Shown one piece after another: positions 26,874 through 43,269 of a stretch of 64,000 bases of DNA; within the stretch, counting starts at the first letter, position 1, and every line of letters begins with the position of its first letter. Location: positions 806,001 through 870,000 of the forward strand of contig JADJUF010000001.1 of NCBI GenBank assembly GCA_016717005.1, given 5' to 3'. Source of the stretch: Myxococcales bacterium. Its GTDB lineage: Bacteria > Myxococcota_A > Polyangia > Haliangiales > Haliangiaceae. A program made the translations under genes and the position numbers. Under the pieces are notes generated by a model. The model did no database searches. It was given only the letters and a program-made list of their open reading frames with translations, and was not told the DNA's origin.

Positions 26874-27248
26874 TCAGCCGGCCTGGGCCTGGCAGTCGCA
26901 CGCGCCGCCGGGCCGCACGCGCGCGTCGTTGATCCGCCGCAGGCAGCGCTTGTCGCACGAGACCTCGGTCGCGACCTGCAGGAGCGAGCAACGCTTGACG
27001 TCGGTCCAGCGGCGGCGCTGCAGGTCGCCCTCGAAGTCGATGTCCGCGACCGCGCCGTAGGGCGTGCACATGACCCGGTGCCGCTCGACCACCGGCGCGT
27101 TGCCGGAGTGAGCCCACATCCACACCAGCGCGTGGGCGCTGCCGCCGACCAGCGCGCCGACCATGGCGCCGCCGACCGCGCCGCCAGCGCCGTACGCGCC
27201 CGCGCCCAGGATGAACCCGATGACGACTCCGATCATGGTGGCGCCCAT
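26874..27248 (-). CDS. Glycine-zipper membrane protein with Cys-rich tail
   Basis: A 124-residue protein, starting MGATMIGVVIGFILGAGAYG. The first 40 residues are a Gly/Ala zipper membrane segment (GAVGGAMVGALVGGS). The rest is hydrophilic with CTPYG, CSLLQ, CDKRC and CDCQ, six Cys that could form disulfides or bind metal. GAGG lies about 9 nt before the ATG at 27248, an alternative ATG being 27236. No function is known. It is convergent with the LitR/CarH-like gene, 6 bp apart. Confidence 0.65.
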   Translation of the reverse strand: MGATMIGVVIGFILGAGAYGAGGAVGGAMVGALVGGSAHALVWMWAHSGNAPVVERHRVMCTPYGAVADIDFEGDLQRRRWTDVKRCSLLQVATEVSCDKRCLRRINDARVRPGGACDCQAQAG

Positions 27249-27417
27249 CTTCGACCTCGCTGGTGATGTTCGATCACAAGCTAGGCACGCCCGCGGATCG
27301 ACGACTTGATCGCGGTCACCTGGCGCCCGATGGTGAGCCGCGCGAGCTCGACGGTCCGCCCTGGCCCGAGGTCCGCCGGGTTCGTCGCCGATCCCAGGCA
27401 GGTGCAGGGGGCTCCGA

Positions 27418-27515
27418 GGTTGGAGGTCCCCTCCTGTCGTCTGCTCGGGCGGGCAAGCCCCGATCGGGCCCACCCAGCGCGCGCAAGTCCCGGCGCGTGG
27501 CCGGTGCTCGACTGA
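27418..27515. repeat. REP-like element, degenerate copy
   Basis: It shares the GGCAAGCCCCGA hairpin core and the downstream tail GTCCCGGCG...CCGGTGCTCGAC with the copy at 27526-27640. The first hairpin is eroded. Confidence 0.65.
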
Positions 27516-27525
27516 AGCTACCGGC

Positions 27526-27640
27526 GCTGAGTTTTCCAGGGATGCCTGTCGCCAGGCTCCCCTCGTCGGGGGCAAGCCCCGACGAGCCTCCCCTCCGAGA
27601 CGCGAGACTCCCGGCGCCTGGACCGGTGCTCGACCGAAAA
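27526..27640. repeat. REP-like double-hairpin element, copy 2
   Basis: It starts GCTGAGTT like copy 1 at 17029. Hairpin 1 is GCCTG-TCGC-CAGGC (27544-27557). Hairpin 2 is CTCGTCGGGG-GCAAG-CCCCGACGAG (27562-27586), a perfect 10-bp stem. The tail CTCCCGGCG...CCGGTGCTCGACC repeats that of the neighbouring degenerate copy. Together the two copies fill most of the 411-bp gap 27249-27659, which otherwise shows no gene. Confidence 0.8.
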
Positions 27641-27659
27641 ACTGACGAGCTCTGAGCGC

Positions 27660-28604
27660 TCAGTGCGTCGACAGGAAGTGCTCGGCCTCGAGCGCGGCCA
27701 TGCAGCCCGAGCCGGCGGCGGTGATCGCCTGGCGGTACTTCTTGTCCTGGACGTCGCCCGCGGCGAACACGCCGGCGACGCTGGTCGCGGTCGTGCCCGG
27801 CGTCGTGATGATGTAGCCCTGCTCGTCGGTCGCGACCTGGCCGCCGAGGAAGCCGGCGTTGGGCACGTGACCGATCGCGAAGAACAGCCCGGCCGCGGCG
27901 AGCTCACGCTCGGCGCCGGTCTTGAGATCGCGGACCTTGGCGGCGCGCATCACCTGGTCGCCGGTGACCGCGGTGACCTGGTGCGACAGCAGGAACTCGA
28001 TCTTGGGGTTGGCGCGGGCGCGGTCCTGCATGATCTTCGACGCGCGCAGCTCGTCGCGGCGGTGGACCAGGTAGACCTTGCTCGCGAACTTGGTGAGGAA
28101 GCCGGCCTCCTCCATCGCCGAGTCGCCGCCGCCGATCACGAACAGCGGCTGGTTGCGGTACATCGGCAGCGCGCCGTCGCAGACCGCGCACGCCGACACG
28201 CCCTTCTGCCACAGCTCGCCGTCGCGGGTGCCGGGGACGTCGTCGCGCTTGGCGGTGGCGCCGGTCGCGATGATCAGCGTCTGGGCCAGGCCCTCGCGCT
28301 CGTCGGTGACGTACTTGAACGGCCGCTGCGACAGGTCGACCCGGGTCACGGTCTCGGTGTGGATGACGGTGCCGAACCGCACCGACTGCGCGCGGAAGCG
28401 GTCGGTCAGCTCGGGGCCGCCGATGCCCTCGGGGAAGCCCGGGAAGTTCTCGACGTCGGTGGTGGTCGTGAGCTGACCACCCGCGGCGATGCCGCCCGCC
28501 ATCCAGCCCTCGAACAAGATCGGGTGCAGATCGGCGCGGGCGGTGTAGATGGCGGCGGTGTGGGCAGCGGGGCCGCTGCCGATGATGACGACGGGATCGA
28601 CCAT
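27660..28604 (-). CDS. trxB: Thioredoxin reductase (FAD/NADPH)
   Basis: A 314-residue flavoprotein that passes electrons from NADPH through FAD and a redox Cys pair to thioredoxin. The FAD-binding start is VVIIGSGPAAHTAAIYTARA, the active site is SACAVCDGA (CxxC), the NADPH site is VIGGGDSAMEEAGFL with HRRDELRAS, and the FAD end is GVFAAGDVQDKKYRQAITAAG. The length is typical for bacterial TrxB. TACACT lies 9 nt before the ATG. It is divergent from the hemerythrin gene. Confidence 0.95.
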   Translation of the reverse strand: MVDPVVIIGSGPAAHTAAIYTARADLHPILFEGWMAGGIAAGGQLTTTTDVENFPGFPEGIGGPELTDRFRAQSVRFGTVIHTETVTRVDLSQRPFKYVTDEREGLAQTLIIATGATAKRDDVPGTRDGELWQKGVSACAVCDGALPMYRNQPLFVIGGGDSAMEEAGFLTKFASKVYLVHRRDELRASKIMQDRARANPKIEFLLSHQVTAVTGDQVMRAAKVRDLKTGAERELAAAGLFFAIGHVPNAGFLGGQVATDEQGYIITTPGTTATSVAGVFAAGDVQDKKYRQAITAAGSGCMAALEAEHFLSTH

Positions 28605-28619
28605 GGCGGAGGCAGTGTA
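28602..28619 (-). promoter_or_regulatory. TANNNT -10 element, 9 nt before the trxB start
   Basis: On the minus strand TACACT (28619-28614) precedes ATG 28604 by 9 nt. TTGCAC lies 20 bp further upstream. Confidence 0.5.
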
Positions 28620-28652
28620 GCTGCGGCCACGCGCATGTGGTGCAATCGGGTC

Positions 28653-29221
<569 letters not shown>

Positions 29222-29225
<4 letters not shown>

Positions 29226-31501
29226 CGCGACCGACCGGCCAGGATCAGGCTCGACATCACGACCGACACCGACGACAGGCCCATCAGCGCCGACGCCAGC
29301 ATCGGCGACACCTCGAGGCCCCAGCGCGTCAGGGCGCCCGCGGCCAGCGGCAGCGTCACGAGGTTGTACGCGAACGCCCACGCCAGGTTCGCGCGCATCG
29401 TGCGGACCGCGGCCCGGCCGACGCCGATCAGCTCGTCGACCAGCGCCAGCGACGGGCGCATCAGCGTGACGTCGGCGGCGGCGGTGGCGACGTCGGTGCC
29501 GGAGCCGAGCGCGATGCCGACCGCCGCCGCGGCCAGGGCCGGCGCGTCGTTGTAGCCGTCGCCGACCATGATCGTCCCGGGCTCGGCCCGGACCCGGTCG
29601 AGCTTGCCGGCCGGATCGACCCCGGCGTAGACGTCGGCCGCGCCGATGCCGACCGCGCGCGCGACCCGGTTCGCGGCCTCGGCCCGATCGCCGCTGAGGA
29701 GCGCCACCTTCAGGCCGCGGGCCTGCAGCGCCGCGACCGTGGCCGCGGCGTCGTCGCGCAGCTCGTCGCGCACCGCCAGGCCGCCGTGGAGCGCGCCGTC
29801 GATCGCGACCAGCACCGGCGTGGCGCCGTCGGCGGCCAGCTCCTCTGCCAGGGCCTCGGCCGCGGCGGGGTCGACGCCGTCGGCGATCACCAGCGCCGGC
29901 GTGCCGACGGCGATCGCCCGCGCGCCGACCCGACCTCGGACGCCGGCACCGGGCTCGGCCACCACGCCCTGGGCCCGGGCGATCGTCAGGCCGCGCGCGC
30001 GGGCCGCGGCCACCACCGCGCGCGCCAGCGGGTGCTCGCTGGCGCCCTCGAGCGCGGCCGCGAGCGCGATCACCTCGGCGTCGTCGCCGATCACCGCGCG
30101 GACGGCCGTCACCTCGGGCTGGCCCCGCGTCAGCGTGCCGGTCTTGTCGAAGATCACCCGGCGCGCGCTGGCCAGGCGCTCGAGCACCGCCGCGCCCTTG
30201 ATCAGCGCGCCGCGCCGCGCCGCGCGGCCGGTCGCGACCATCACCGCGGTCGGCACCGCCAGGCCCATCGCGCACGGGCACGCGATCACCAGCACGGTCG
30301 CGGCCCGCGCGACCGCGCCGGCGACGTCGCGATCGATCAGCCACCACGCCAGCGCCGTGGCCGCGGCCAGAGCGATCGCGATCGGCACGAACACCGCGCT
30401 CACGCGATCCGCCAGGCGCTGGGTCGGCGCGCGCGTGCCCTGGGCGTCGCGCACCGCCGCGACCATCCGCGCGACCGTGCTGCCGCCGGCGGCGGCGGTG
30501 ACCCGGGCCCGGACCGCGCCCGGGCCGTTGATCGTGCCGGCCAGCAGGCGCTCGCCGGGGCCGCGCCGGACCGGGACGGCCTCGCCGGTCACGAGGCCCT
30601 CGTCGACCTCGGTGACACCGTCGGCGATGGTCGCGTCGGCGGCGACGCGCTCGCCGGGGCGGACCAGCAGCAGATCGCCCCGGCGCAGATCCGCGGTCGC
30701 CAGGGTCTGCTCGACGCCGTCGTCGTCGAGGATGCGCGCGGTCGGCGACACCAGGCCAGCCAGGGCCGACAGCGCGCTGGTCGTGCGCCGCCGGGCCGCG
30801 GCCTCGAGCGCGTGGCCCGCGGCGACGAACCCGAGGATGCCGAGCACGCCCTCGGCGTACAGGCCGCCGCCGGCGCCGGCCGCGTACGCGACCGAGATCG
30901 CCAGGGCCGCGCTCGAGCCCAGCGTGACCAGCGCGTCCATCGCCGGCGCCCGGTGCCACAGCGAGCGCGCGCCCGCGCGCCAGATCGGCCAGCCGGCGAT
31001 CCCGGCGATGACCGTGGTCGCCACCACCAGCGCCCAGGCCAGGGTCGTCGGCGACACGTCCCACAGCCACGGCGCCACCGCGCGGGCCGCCCGCGCGACC
31101 GGCCGCGCCAGCGCGTGCGCCAGGCGATCGTGGCCGTGCGGCAGCGGCGCCGCCGCGAGCATCACCACCGCCATCGACGTCAGGCTCACCGCCGCCCGGG
31201 TCGCCCAGACCCGGACCTCGCGCCGGCGCTCGGCGTCGTCGGCGAGCTGCCGCGCCAGCACGTCGTCGTCGGCCAGCGGCAGCTCGGCCTGGTAGCCGGC
31301 GTCGTCGACCGCGGCCACCAGCCCGGCCACGTCGGCCACGGCCGGGTCGACCGTGACCCGGGCCGAGCGGGTCACGAGGTTGACGGTCACGTCGGTCACG
31401 CCCGGCTGACCGCGCAGCGCCCGCTCGACGTGGCCCTGGCACGCGGCGCAGGTCATGCCGCCGACCGGCAGCGTGATCAGCGCGGGGGCCGCCGGGGTCA
31501 T
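29222..31501 (-). CDS. copA: Copper-exporting P1B-type ATPase
   Basis: A 759-residue heavy-metal ATPase. An N-terminal HMA domain with GGMTCAACQGHV is followed by the transmembrane CPC motif VIACPCAMGLAVPTA, the phosphorylation site DKTGTLT, the SEHPLARA block and the hinge GDGYNDAPAL. The CPC motif with C-terminal residues NLVTLPLAAG and MGLSSVSVVMSSL (N, Y, M-x2-S-S) fits the Cu(I)-specific P1B-1 subgroup. It exports Cu+ from the cytoplasm. The ATG at 31501 is used; a GTG at 31507 would overlap the stop of the copper chaperone gene. Confidence 0.95.
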
Positions 31502-31503
31502 CG

Positions 31504-31704
31504 TCACTCGCTGTGCGCGGCGTAGCCGGCCCGCGTCACCGCGGCCACGACGTCGGCCAGCACGGCGCCGTCGAGCTGCCCGCGCGCGCGCCCGACCTCG
31601 ACCACCAGCTCGGTCACGCCCGGCGTCTGGTCGAGCGCGGTCTTGACGCGCCGGACGCAGGCGCCGCAGTGCATGCCCTCGATGGTGATCGCGAACTCGG
31701 TCAT
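31504..31704 (-). CDS. copZ: CopZ-like copper chaperone
   Basis: A 66-residue single HMA domain, MTEFAITIEGMHCGACVRRV and then a ferredoxin-like beta-alpha-beta pattern. The MHCGAC motif binds Cu(I) and delivers it to CopA. It directly precedes copA with an overlapping or 2-bp junction, so the two are one copper-export operon. A good promoter lies just upstream, inside the end of the M16 gene. No CueR or CopY/CsoR operator was recognised. Confidence 0.92.
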   Translation of the reverse strand: MTEFAITIEGMHCGACVRRVKTALDQTPGVTELVVEVGRARGQLDGAVLADVVAAVTRAGYAAHSE

Positions 31705-31741
31705 GGCCGCTACACGGTAGGTCGTGGCGCGGCCGCGTCAA
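31702..31741 (-). promoter_or_regulatory. Promoter of the copZ-copA operon
   Basis: On the minus strand TTGACG (31741-31736), a 16-bp spacer and TACCGT (31719-31714) are followed 9 nt later by ATG 31704. The promoter lies within the 3' end of the M16 peptidase gene, so copZ-copA can be expressed independently. Confidence 0.6.
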
Positions 31742-33044
31742 GCGACACATCGCCGCGCCCCGGCCGGGTCACCACCTCGATCATGCGCGCCGGCGCCAGC
31801 CACCGCCGCGCCGCGGCGACGACCGCGTCGACCGTGAGCCCACGGGTCCGCGCCAGGCTCTCGCCGATCCCGGCCGGGGAGCCGGTCGTGAGCTGGGCCG
31901 CCAGCAGCAGGGCCGCGCGCCGGCCGACGCCGTCGAGCCGCCACAGGGTCGCCGCCTCGCGCCGCCGGATCGCCCGGTCGAGGCCGCGCGGATCCAGTTC
32001 GCCGGCCGCGAGCGCCGCGAGCTCGTCGTCGAGCGCGGCCGACACCGCCGCCGGATCGACGCCCGAGCGGACGTCGACGGTCACGTGGACCTCGCCGCCG
32101 AGCCGACCGGTCGACAGCCCGACCCCGACCCGCTGGGCCCACTGCCGATCGTGCACCAGCGTCTTCCACAACCGGCCCGAGCCCGGCAGCGCCCACGCGA
32201 CCGCGAGGGCGTCGAGCGCGGCCTCGTCGACGGTGGCCGCCGCGGGGCCGATCCACGACCGGCGCACCCGCGCCAGCGCCGCCAGGCGATCGTCGACCAC
32301 GATCCGCACCGGACCCGCCACCTCCGGCGCTGGCCACGCGCGCCGCGCCGGGCGCGCCGACGCCGGGAAGTCGCCGAACCAGCGCTGGCACAGCGCCGCG
32401 GCCTCGTCGGCGTCGACGTCGCCGGCCAGCACCAGCGTCGCGTTGGCCGGCACGTACCAGGTCCGGTAGAACGCCTCGACCCGGGCCAGCGTCGCCGCCG
32501 CGATGTCCTCGTGGCGGCCGATCGTCAGGTAGCGCAGCGGGTGGCCGTCGGGGTACAGCGCCTCGGCCACCGCGAACCGCTCGGGGCCGAACGGCGCGTT
32601 CTCGTAGCGCTGGCGCCGCTCGCTCTGGACCACGGCGATCTGCCGGGCCAGCCGGGGCTGGTCGAGGCCGGGCAAGAAGAAGCCCATGCGATCCGCCTCG
32701 ATCCACAGCGCGGTGTCGACCGCCGCCCGCGGCATGACCTCGTGGTAGACGGTGCGGTCGGTGCCGGTCTGGGCGTTGGCGTCGGTGGCGCCGGCCTCGC
32801 GCAGCACCTGGTAGTGGTGGCGCCCGCCCAGGTGCAGCGAGTTCTTGAACATGTGCTCGAACAGGTGCGCGAAGCCGCTGTCGCCGTCGCCCTCGTCGGA
32901 GCTGCCGACGCGATAGCCCATCCACACCGCCACCAGCGGCACGCTGCGATCGCTGTGGACCAACACCTCGAGGCCGCACGGCAGCGTCAGCGTCGTGACC
33001 GCGAGCTCGGGCGTGTCGTCGTGCCAGCGGATCGGCGCGGTCAC
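31710..33044 (-). CDS. M16-family zinc metallopeptidase
   Basis: A 444-residue single M16 unit (pitrilysin/processing-peptidase type). The inverted zinc motif HLFEH (H-x-x-E-H) is near residues 59-63 within SGFAHLFEHMFKNS, and the distal Glu lies in IAVVQSERRQRYEN. The second, inactive half follows, so one chain may pair with another or dimerise. The absence of a signal peptide suggests a cytoplasmic enzyme, whereas many homologues are exported. The GTG start at 33044 overlaps the rsmI stop (GTGA), so it belongs to the sigma-rsmI operon. Confidence 0.9.
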   Translation of the reverse strand: MTAPIRWHDDTPELAVTTLTLPCGLEVLVHSDRSVPLVAVWMGYRVGSSDEGDGDSGFAHLFEHMFKNSLHLGGRHHYQVLREAGATDANAQTGTDRTVYHEVMPRAAVDTALWIEADRMGFFLPGLDQPRLARQIAVVQSERRQRYENAPFGPERFAVAEALYPDGHPLRYLTIGRHEDIAAATLARVEAFYRTWYVPANATLVLAGDVDADEAAALCQRWFGDFPASARPARRAWPAPEVAGPVRIVVDDRLAALARVRRSWIGPAAATVDEAALDALAVAWALPGSGRLWKTLVHDRQWAQRVGVGLSTGRLGGEVHVTVDVRSGVDPAAVSAALDDELAALAAGELDPRGLDRAIRRREAATLWRLDGVGRRAALLLAAQLTTGSPAGIGESLARTRGLTVDAVVAAARRWLAPARMIEVVTRPGRGDVSLDAAAPRPTV

Positions 33045-33894
33045 CGCGGCGCCTCGCGGGCCAGCGCCAGCGCCAGCTGGTACAGCTCGCGCCGCGGCCG
33101 GCCGGTCTTGACCACCAGGCGCTGGGCCACGTCCTTGGGCCCCAGGCCCTGGGCCAGCAGCGCCCGGACCTCGGCCTCGAGGTCGAGCGCCGGCCGCGCC
33201 GCCGCCGCCGCGCCCGCGACCACGATCACGCACTCGCCGCGCGGCGCGGTGTCCGCGTAGCGATCGCGCAGCTCGGCCAGCGGCCCGCGCACGTGCTCCT
33301 CGTAGCGCTTGGTCAGCTCGCGCGACACGCACGCCGCGCGATCGTCGCCGAACGCCGCCGCCAGGGTCGCCAGGGTCGCGCCGACCCGATCCGGCGCCTC
33401 GTACAGGAGCATCGTCGCGCGCTCGTCGAGCAGGCCGCCGAACAGCTCGGCCCGGGCGCCGGGCTCGCGCGGCGGGAAGCCCAGGAACAGGAACCGATCG
33501 GTCGCGAGCCCGCTCGCGACCAGGGCCGCGATCGCCGCCACCGGCCCCGGGATCACGACCACGGGCGCGCCGACCGCGATCGCCGCGCGCACCACCCGGG
33601 CGCCGGGATCCGACACGCCCGGCGTGCCGGCGTCGCTGACCAGCGCCACCGACTTGCCGGCGACCAGCTCGCGCGCCAGCTCCTCGGCCCGGGACGCCTC
33701 GTTGCCGTCGAAGGTCGAGCGCACGTCGCGGCGCCCGGCGCAGCCGAGGTGATCGAGCAGGATCGCGACGCGGCGGGTGTCCTCGGCGGCGATCACGTCG
33801 GCGGTGCGCAGCGCCTCGCCGGCCCGCGGCGACAGGTCGTCGAGGTTGCCGATCGGCGTCGCGACCACGAACAGCGTGCCGGTCACGGTCACGG

Positions 33895-33898
<4 letters not shown>
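33041..33898 (-). CDS. rsmI: 16S rRNA (cytidine-2'-O)-methyltransferase
   Basis: A 285-residue tetrapyrrole-methylase-fold enzyme that methylates the ribose of C1402 in 16S rRNA. The signatures are FVVATPIGNLDDLSPRA at the N-terminus, DVIAAEDTRR, and VSDAGTPGVSDPGARVVRAA. The length matches E. coli RsmI (286). The GTG start overlaps the stop of the rpoH-like gene (GTGA), coupling it to a heat-shock-type sigma factor. Confidence 0.95.
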
Positions 33899-35052
<1,154 letters not shown>

Positions 35053-35055
<3 letters not shown>

Positions 35056-35071
35056 GGCTCGCACCATACTA
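35053..35071 (-). promoter_or_regulatory. TANNNT -10 element, 10 nt before the rpoH-like start
   Basis: On the minus strand TAGTAT (35071-35066) precedes ATG 35055 by 10 nt. An upstream in-frame ATG overlaps the hexamer itself and so is unlikely to be transcribed. Confidence 0.5.
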
Positions 35072-35145
35072 CACGTCGGCACACGCCGACGGCGGCCGGG
35101 GACCGCGGATGTGACGGTGGGAATGGCACGACGGACGACGGCGCT

Positions 35146-35159
35146 TATACTCACAAGAT

Positions 35160-35162
<3 letters not shown>
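35146..35162 (+). promoter_or_regulatory. TANNNT -10 element, 8 nt before an ATG start
   Basis: TATACT (35146-35151) lies 8 nt before ATG 35160. TGGCAC is 16 bp upstream of the hexamer, as before the HEAT gene at 23186. Confidence 0.6.
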
Positions 35163-38189
<3,027 letters not shown>

Positions 38190-38260
38190 GCCATGGCCGT
38201 GTGAGACCATGGTCGTGTGCCGCGCGCCCCGGCCACCGCCCGGGCGCCGTGATCGTGGCG

Positions 38261-38288
38261 GCGCACCCGGACCTACACCCGGGTGCGC
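38261..38288 (+). terminator. Strong hairpin downstream of the S41 protease gene
   Basis: GCGCACCCGG (38261-38270) and CCGGGTGCGC (38279-38288) form a perfect 10-bp stem with an 8-nt loop. There is no T-run, so it may be a non-canonical terminator or an mRNA 3'-end stabiliser. Confidence 0.5.
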
Positions 38289-38386
38289 GTCACATGTGCT
38301 CGCATCGGCTGCGGATCTCGGCGATCCTGGCTCCGGCCACGGTGCGATGAATCACACCGCCCCGGGCGCCGTCACATGAGGGAACC

Positions 38387-38911
38387 ATGCGCACCATGAT
38401 CGTCCTCGCCGCGTTGCTCGCTCCGGCGACGGCGCTCGCCGACAACGACTACGCCGCCGCGGTCGCCGGCACCTTCGACGTCAAGTACGAGGAGGTCACG
38501 TCGAACTGTCAGAACACCGGCATCGTGCTCAACCGCGGCGCGATCGAGATCAGCAAGCGCCGGGGCGCGACGATCAACGTCGACATCGACCGGATGCCGA
38601 TGATGGCCGGCACCGCCAGCAAGGGCGGTCGGCTCAAGGCGTCGTCGAAGATCGGCAAGACCTCGATCCAGGGGCTCGACGGCCGGTTCTCGACCGCGGG
38701 CACCGTCAACGGCGAGGGCGACAACGCGGTCCTCAACGTCGTCTTCGTCGCCGAGTACTACCTCAAGGGCAAGGCGTACTGCACGCAGTCGTGGAACGTG
38801 ACCGGCGTCCGCAAGGTCGCCGCGCCGACGCCCGCGCCCAAGGCCCAGGCCCAGGCCCAGATGGAGCAAGAGCTGTTCGAGCCGTGGACGCTCGGCCGGC
38901 CCCTGCCGTGA
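38387..38911 (+). CDS. Exported protein of unknown function
   Basis: A 174-residue protein with a clear signal peptide (MRTMIVLAALLAPATALA) and a mature part starting DNDYAAAVAGTFDVKYEEV. Two Cys (SNCQN and AYCTQ) could form one disulfide across a beta-rich domain. The end is Ala/Pro/Gln-rich. GAGGGAACC before the ATG is one of the few clear Shine-Dalgarno sites in the window. No family was recognised. Confidence 0.75.
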   Translation: MRTMIVLAALLAPATALADNDYAAAVAGTFDVKYEEVTSNCQNTGIVLNRGAIEISKRRGATINVDIDRMPMMAGTASKGGRLKASSKIGKTSIQGLDGRFSTAGTVNGEGDNAVLNVVFVAEYYLKGKAYCTQSWNVTGVRKVAAPTPAPKAQAQAQMEQELFEPWTLGRPLP

Positions 38912-38937
38912 CTCGCTGATCCTGTGCGTGGCGTCGG

Positions 38938-39480
38938 TCAGCGGTAGCGCGCCCGCAAGAGCTCGCGCTCGAGCGCGGCGGCGAGCGCCAGGTTGATCGG
39001 CCGCAGGCCCGCGCCGCCGTCGTCGTGGGCCTCGCCCTGCAGGTCCGCGAAGATCGCGACCTCGCCGCCGGCCGCCAGGTACGCCGCGACCCGGGCCCGC
39101 GCGGTGGGATCGATCGCGGCGTGCTCGCGGCACATCGCCAGCTCGGGCGCGCCGCGCTTGTCGCGCACCGCCGCGAACCCGAACAACCGGCACACGATCG
39201 GCCGCTGCGCGTAGACGGTGCAGCCGCCGGGCAGCTGCGCCGGGGCGTAGAGCGCGCACGGCCCGGCGCCGATCGCGGTCGCGCGATCGAGCAGCGCCTC
39301 GCCCTCGCCCGCCGCCACCGCGGCCCGGGCGATCGGCGCCACGTCGGCCTCGCTGACGTGCGGCGGCGCGCCCACGCAGCAGGCGCCGCACCCGGTCGGG
39401 CACGCCAGGCCGGTGGCCGCGGCGACCGCGCCGGCGAGGCGGTCGGCCTCGACGTAGATCGCCAGGCGGCGCGGCGTCAC
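38938..39480 (-). CDS. YkgJ-family (CxxCxxCC) zinc/iron-chelating protein
   Basis: A 180-residue protein of the UPF0153/YkgJ cysteine-cluster family. The N-terminal cluster is ACPTGCGACCVGAPPHVSEAD, later Cys occur in AGPCALYA, GGCTVYAQRPIVCRLFGFA and LAMCREH, the standard pattern of family members that probably hold an iron-sulfur cluster or zinc. The function is not established. The GTG start at 39480 overlaps the stop of the upstream glycosyltransferase gene (GTGA). Confidence 0.85.
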   Translation of the reverse strand: MTPRRLAIYVEADRLAGAVAAATGLACPTGCGACCVGAPPHVSEADVAPIARAAVAAGEGEALLDRATAIGAGPCALYAPAQLPGGCTVYAQRPIVCRLFGFAAVRDKRGAPELAMCREHAAIDPTARARVAAYLAAGGEVAIFADLQGEAHDDGGAGLRPINLALAAALERELLRARYR

Positions 39481-41470
39481 GCGCCACCGCGCTGGTAGAC
39501 GTCGACCAGCGGCGCGCCGCCGGCCTCGACCCGCAGCACCCGCCGCGCGTCGGGCGGGATCGGACACGGCCGCCAGCTCGGCTGGTAGTGGACGATCCAC
39601 GCCGCCTGGCGCGGATCGTCGACCGGCTCCCACAGGTCGCCCCGGAACCAGGTCAGGTGCGCGGGCTCGACGCACCGGCGGTGGACCCGATCGCCGGGCC
39701 GCGCGTGGCGGTTGACGTAGCCGATGGCCTCGCCGAGGCCCTCACCCCACCACGCGACCTCGAACCGGCGGGCGCGCGCGACCGCGGCGGTGCCGCCGAC
39801 CTGCTCGCCGTAGTAGTCGAGGTAGTACGGATGGATCCGCGCGCAGGTCACGATCAGGTAGATCGCCACCGCGGCCGCCACCGCCGGCGCCGCCCACCGT
39901 CGAGCGCGGGCCGCCAGCCAGGTGGCGAGCGCGTCGACGCCGACCGCGGCCGCGAGCGCGATCGGCAGGAGCATCGGCAGCACGTAGCGGATGCCGTCCT
40001 GGCGCACCGGCGACAGCGCCACCACCAGCGGCGCGAGCAACCACACCGCGACGATCGCGAGCGACCGGCGCGCGCGCTGGGCCCAGACCCCGAGGCCGCC
40101 GACCGCGGCGATCAGGATCACCAGCGGCGTGGTCGCGCCCAGGTACGGCAGGAAGTACCAGCGCGGCGGCGTCGCGGTGATCGCGCCCAGGAACGGCTCA
40201 CCGCTGTGCGTGCCCTTGAGCTTGTGCCAGGCCTCGACGGTGTGCGCGATCGGGTGCTGCCACAGCCGCGGCCACAGCACGATCGCGGTGAGCACCGCCA
40301 CCGCCGGGATGATCGCCAGGCCCAGCGCGACCGCGCGCGCGCGGGCCTCGGCCGGCGCGGTGATCAAGATCGTCAGGCCGATGGCCGGCGCGGCCAGGCC
40401 GTTGACGAAGCGGGTCATCAGGCCGACGCCGAGGATGACGCCGACCAGCGCCAGCCGGAGCTCGAGCGCGCGGCCGCGAGCGCCGCCGTCCCAGACCCGC
40501 AAGGACGCCCACCACGCCAGCGCCCAGACCGCGACCGACGGCGCCTCGTGCCCGACGATCTGGCCGTGGGCGATCAGGTGCGGCGACAGCGCGGCGATGA
40601 CGCCCGCGCCGACGCCGACCCGCAGGCTGGCCAGGCGCCGACCGATCGGCACCAGCAGCGCGCACCCGAGCGCCATCACCAGCGCCGACAGCGCGCGCGC
40701 GCCGCCGTAGCCGTCGCTCCACAGGCCGCCGAGCCCGGCGAGGTACTTGGTCACCGGCGGGTGCTCGTAGTTCCAGCGCCACGCGGCGTCGTCGAAGTCG
40801 CCGCGCACGAGGTTCTGGACGTAGTTGCGCCCGGCGGACCAGTAGGTGTCCTCGTCCCAGGTCTGGCCGGCGGCGCCGAGATCCCACAGCCGCGCCAGCG
40901 CCGCGAGCGCGAACACCGCCAGCGTCGCGCCCAGCAGCGCCCGCGGCGTGGCCCGCAGCCGTGCCCGCGCGGTCCACAGCGCCGTGGCCACGACGACGAG
41001 CAGGATCGCCCAGGCCGCCGCCGCGTCCCCGCGCGCGGCGCCGGGGTGATCGAACCGCGCCAGCGCCGGCGGCTCGGGCGCCAGCGACGAGGCCGGCACG
41101 TACTCGGGATCGCCGCGGCGTCCGGGCGGGTGCCACACCAGCCGCGCGCCCGGCGGCGCCGCGAAGCGCAGGCCGATCGCCCCGGCCGCGAGCTGGATGC
41201 GCGCGGTGATCACGCCGCGCCCGACGATCGGCGGCCGGCCCTCGAGCTCCAGCCGGGCCGGCCCCGGGGACGCGAACCCGACCACGAACGGTCCGCCCCG
41301 GGCCAGGTGCAGGCTGCCGGTGCGCGCGATCGTGCCCGGCGGATCGCTGGGCGAGGTCGGCACCGTCGCCAGGCGCGCCAGCGGCGGCGTCACCCAGGCC
41401 GCGCGCGCGATCAGCACCAGCGCCACCAGCGCCAGCGCGATCGCCCACGGCGTCAGCCGCGCGCGCCAGG

Positions 41471-41474
<4 letters not shown>
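39477..41474 (-). CDS. Polytopic membrane glycosyltransferase (GT39/PMT-like)
   Basis: A 665-residue protein with a hydrophobic N-terminal helix, a 100-residue beta-rich external insert (PGTIARTGSLHLARGG and on) and then about 10 membrane helices. The first external loop has WDEDTYWSAGRNYVQN and EHPPVTKYL, matching the D/E-D/E and HPP signatures of GT-C enzymes of the ArnT/PMT/GT39 type, which use polyprenyl-phosphate sugars. The C-terminus is a soluble domain. It overlaps the genes on both sides, so it forms an operon with the AftB-like transferase and the YkgJ protein. Confidence 0.85.
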
Positions 41475-43159
<1,685 letters not shown>

Positions 43160-43251
43160 CGGCCGAAGACTCCCCCGGCGCGCCGCCCGATTCAAGGCGC
43201 GATCCGGAGCGAATTCCGTCGGCGCGGAGCCGCCGCGCGCGCACTTCTTGC

Positions 43252-43269
43252 TAGGGTCGCCGGTCGATG
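43252..43269 (+). promoter_or_regulatory. TANNNT -10 element, 9 nt before the sulfatase start
   Basis: TAGGGT (43252-43257) precedes ATG 43267 by 9 nt. Confidence 0.5.
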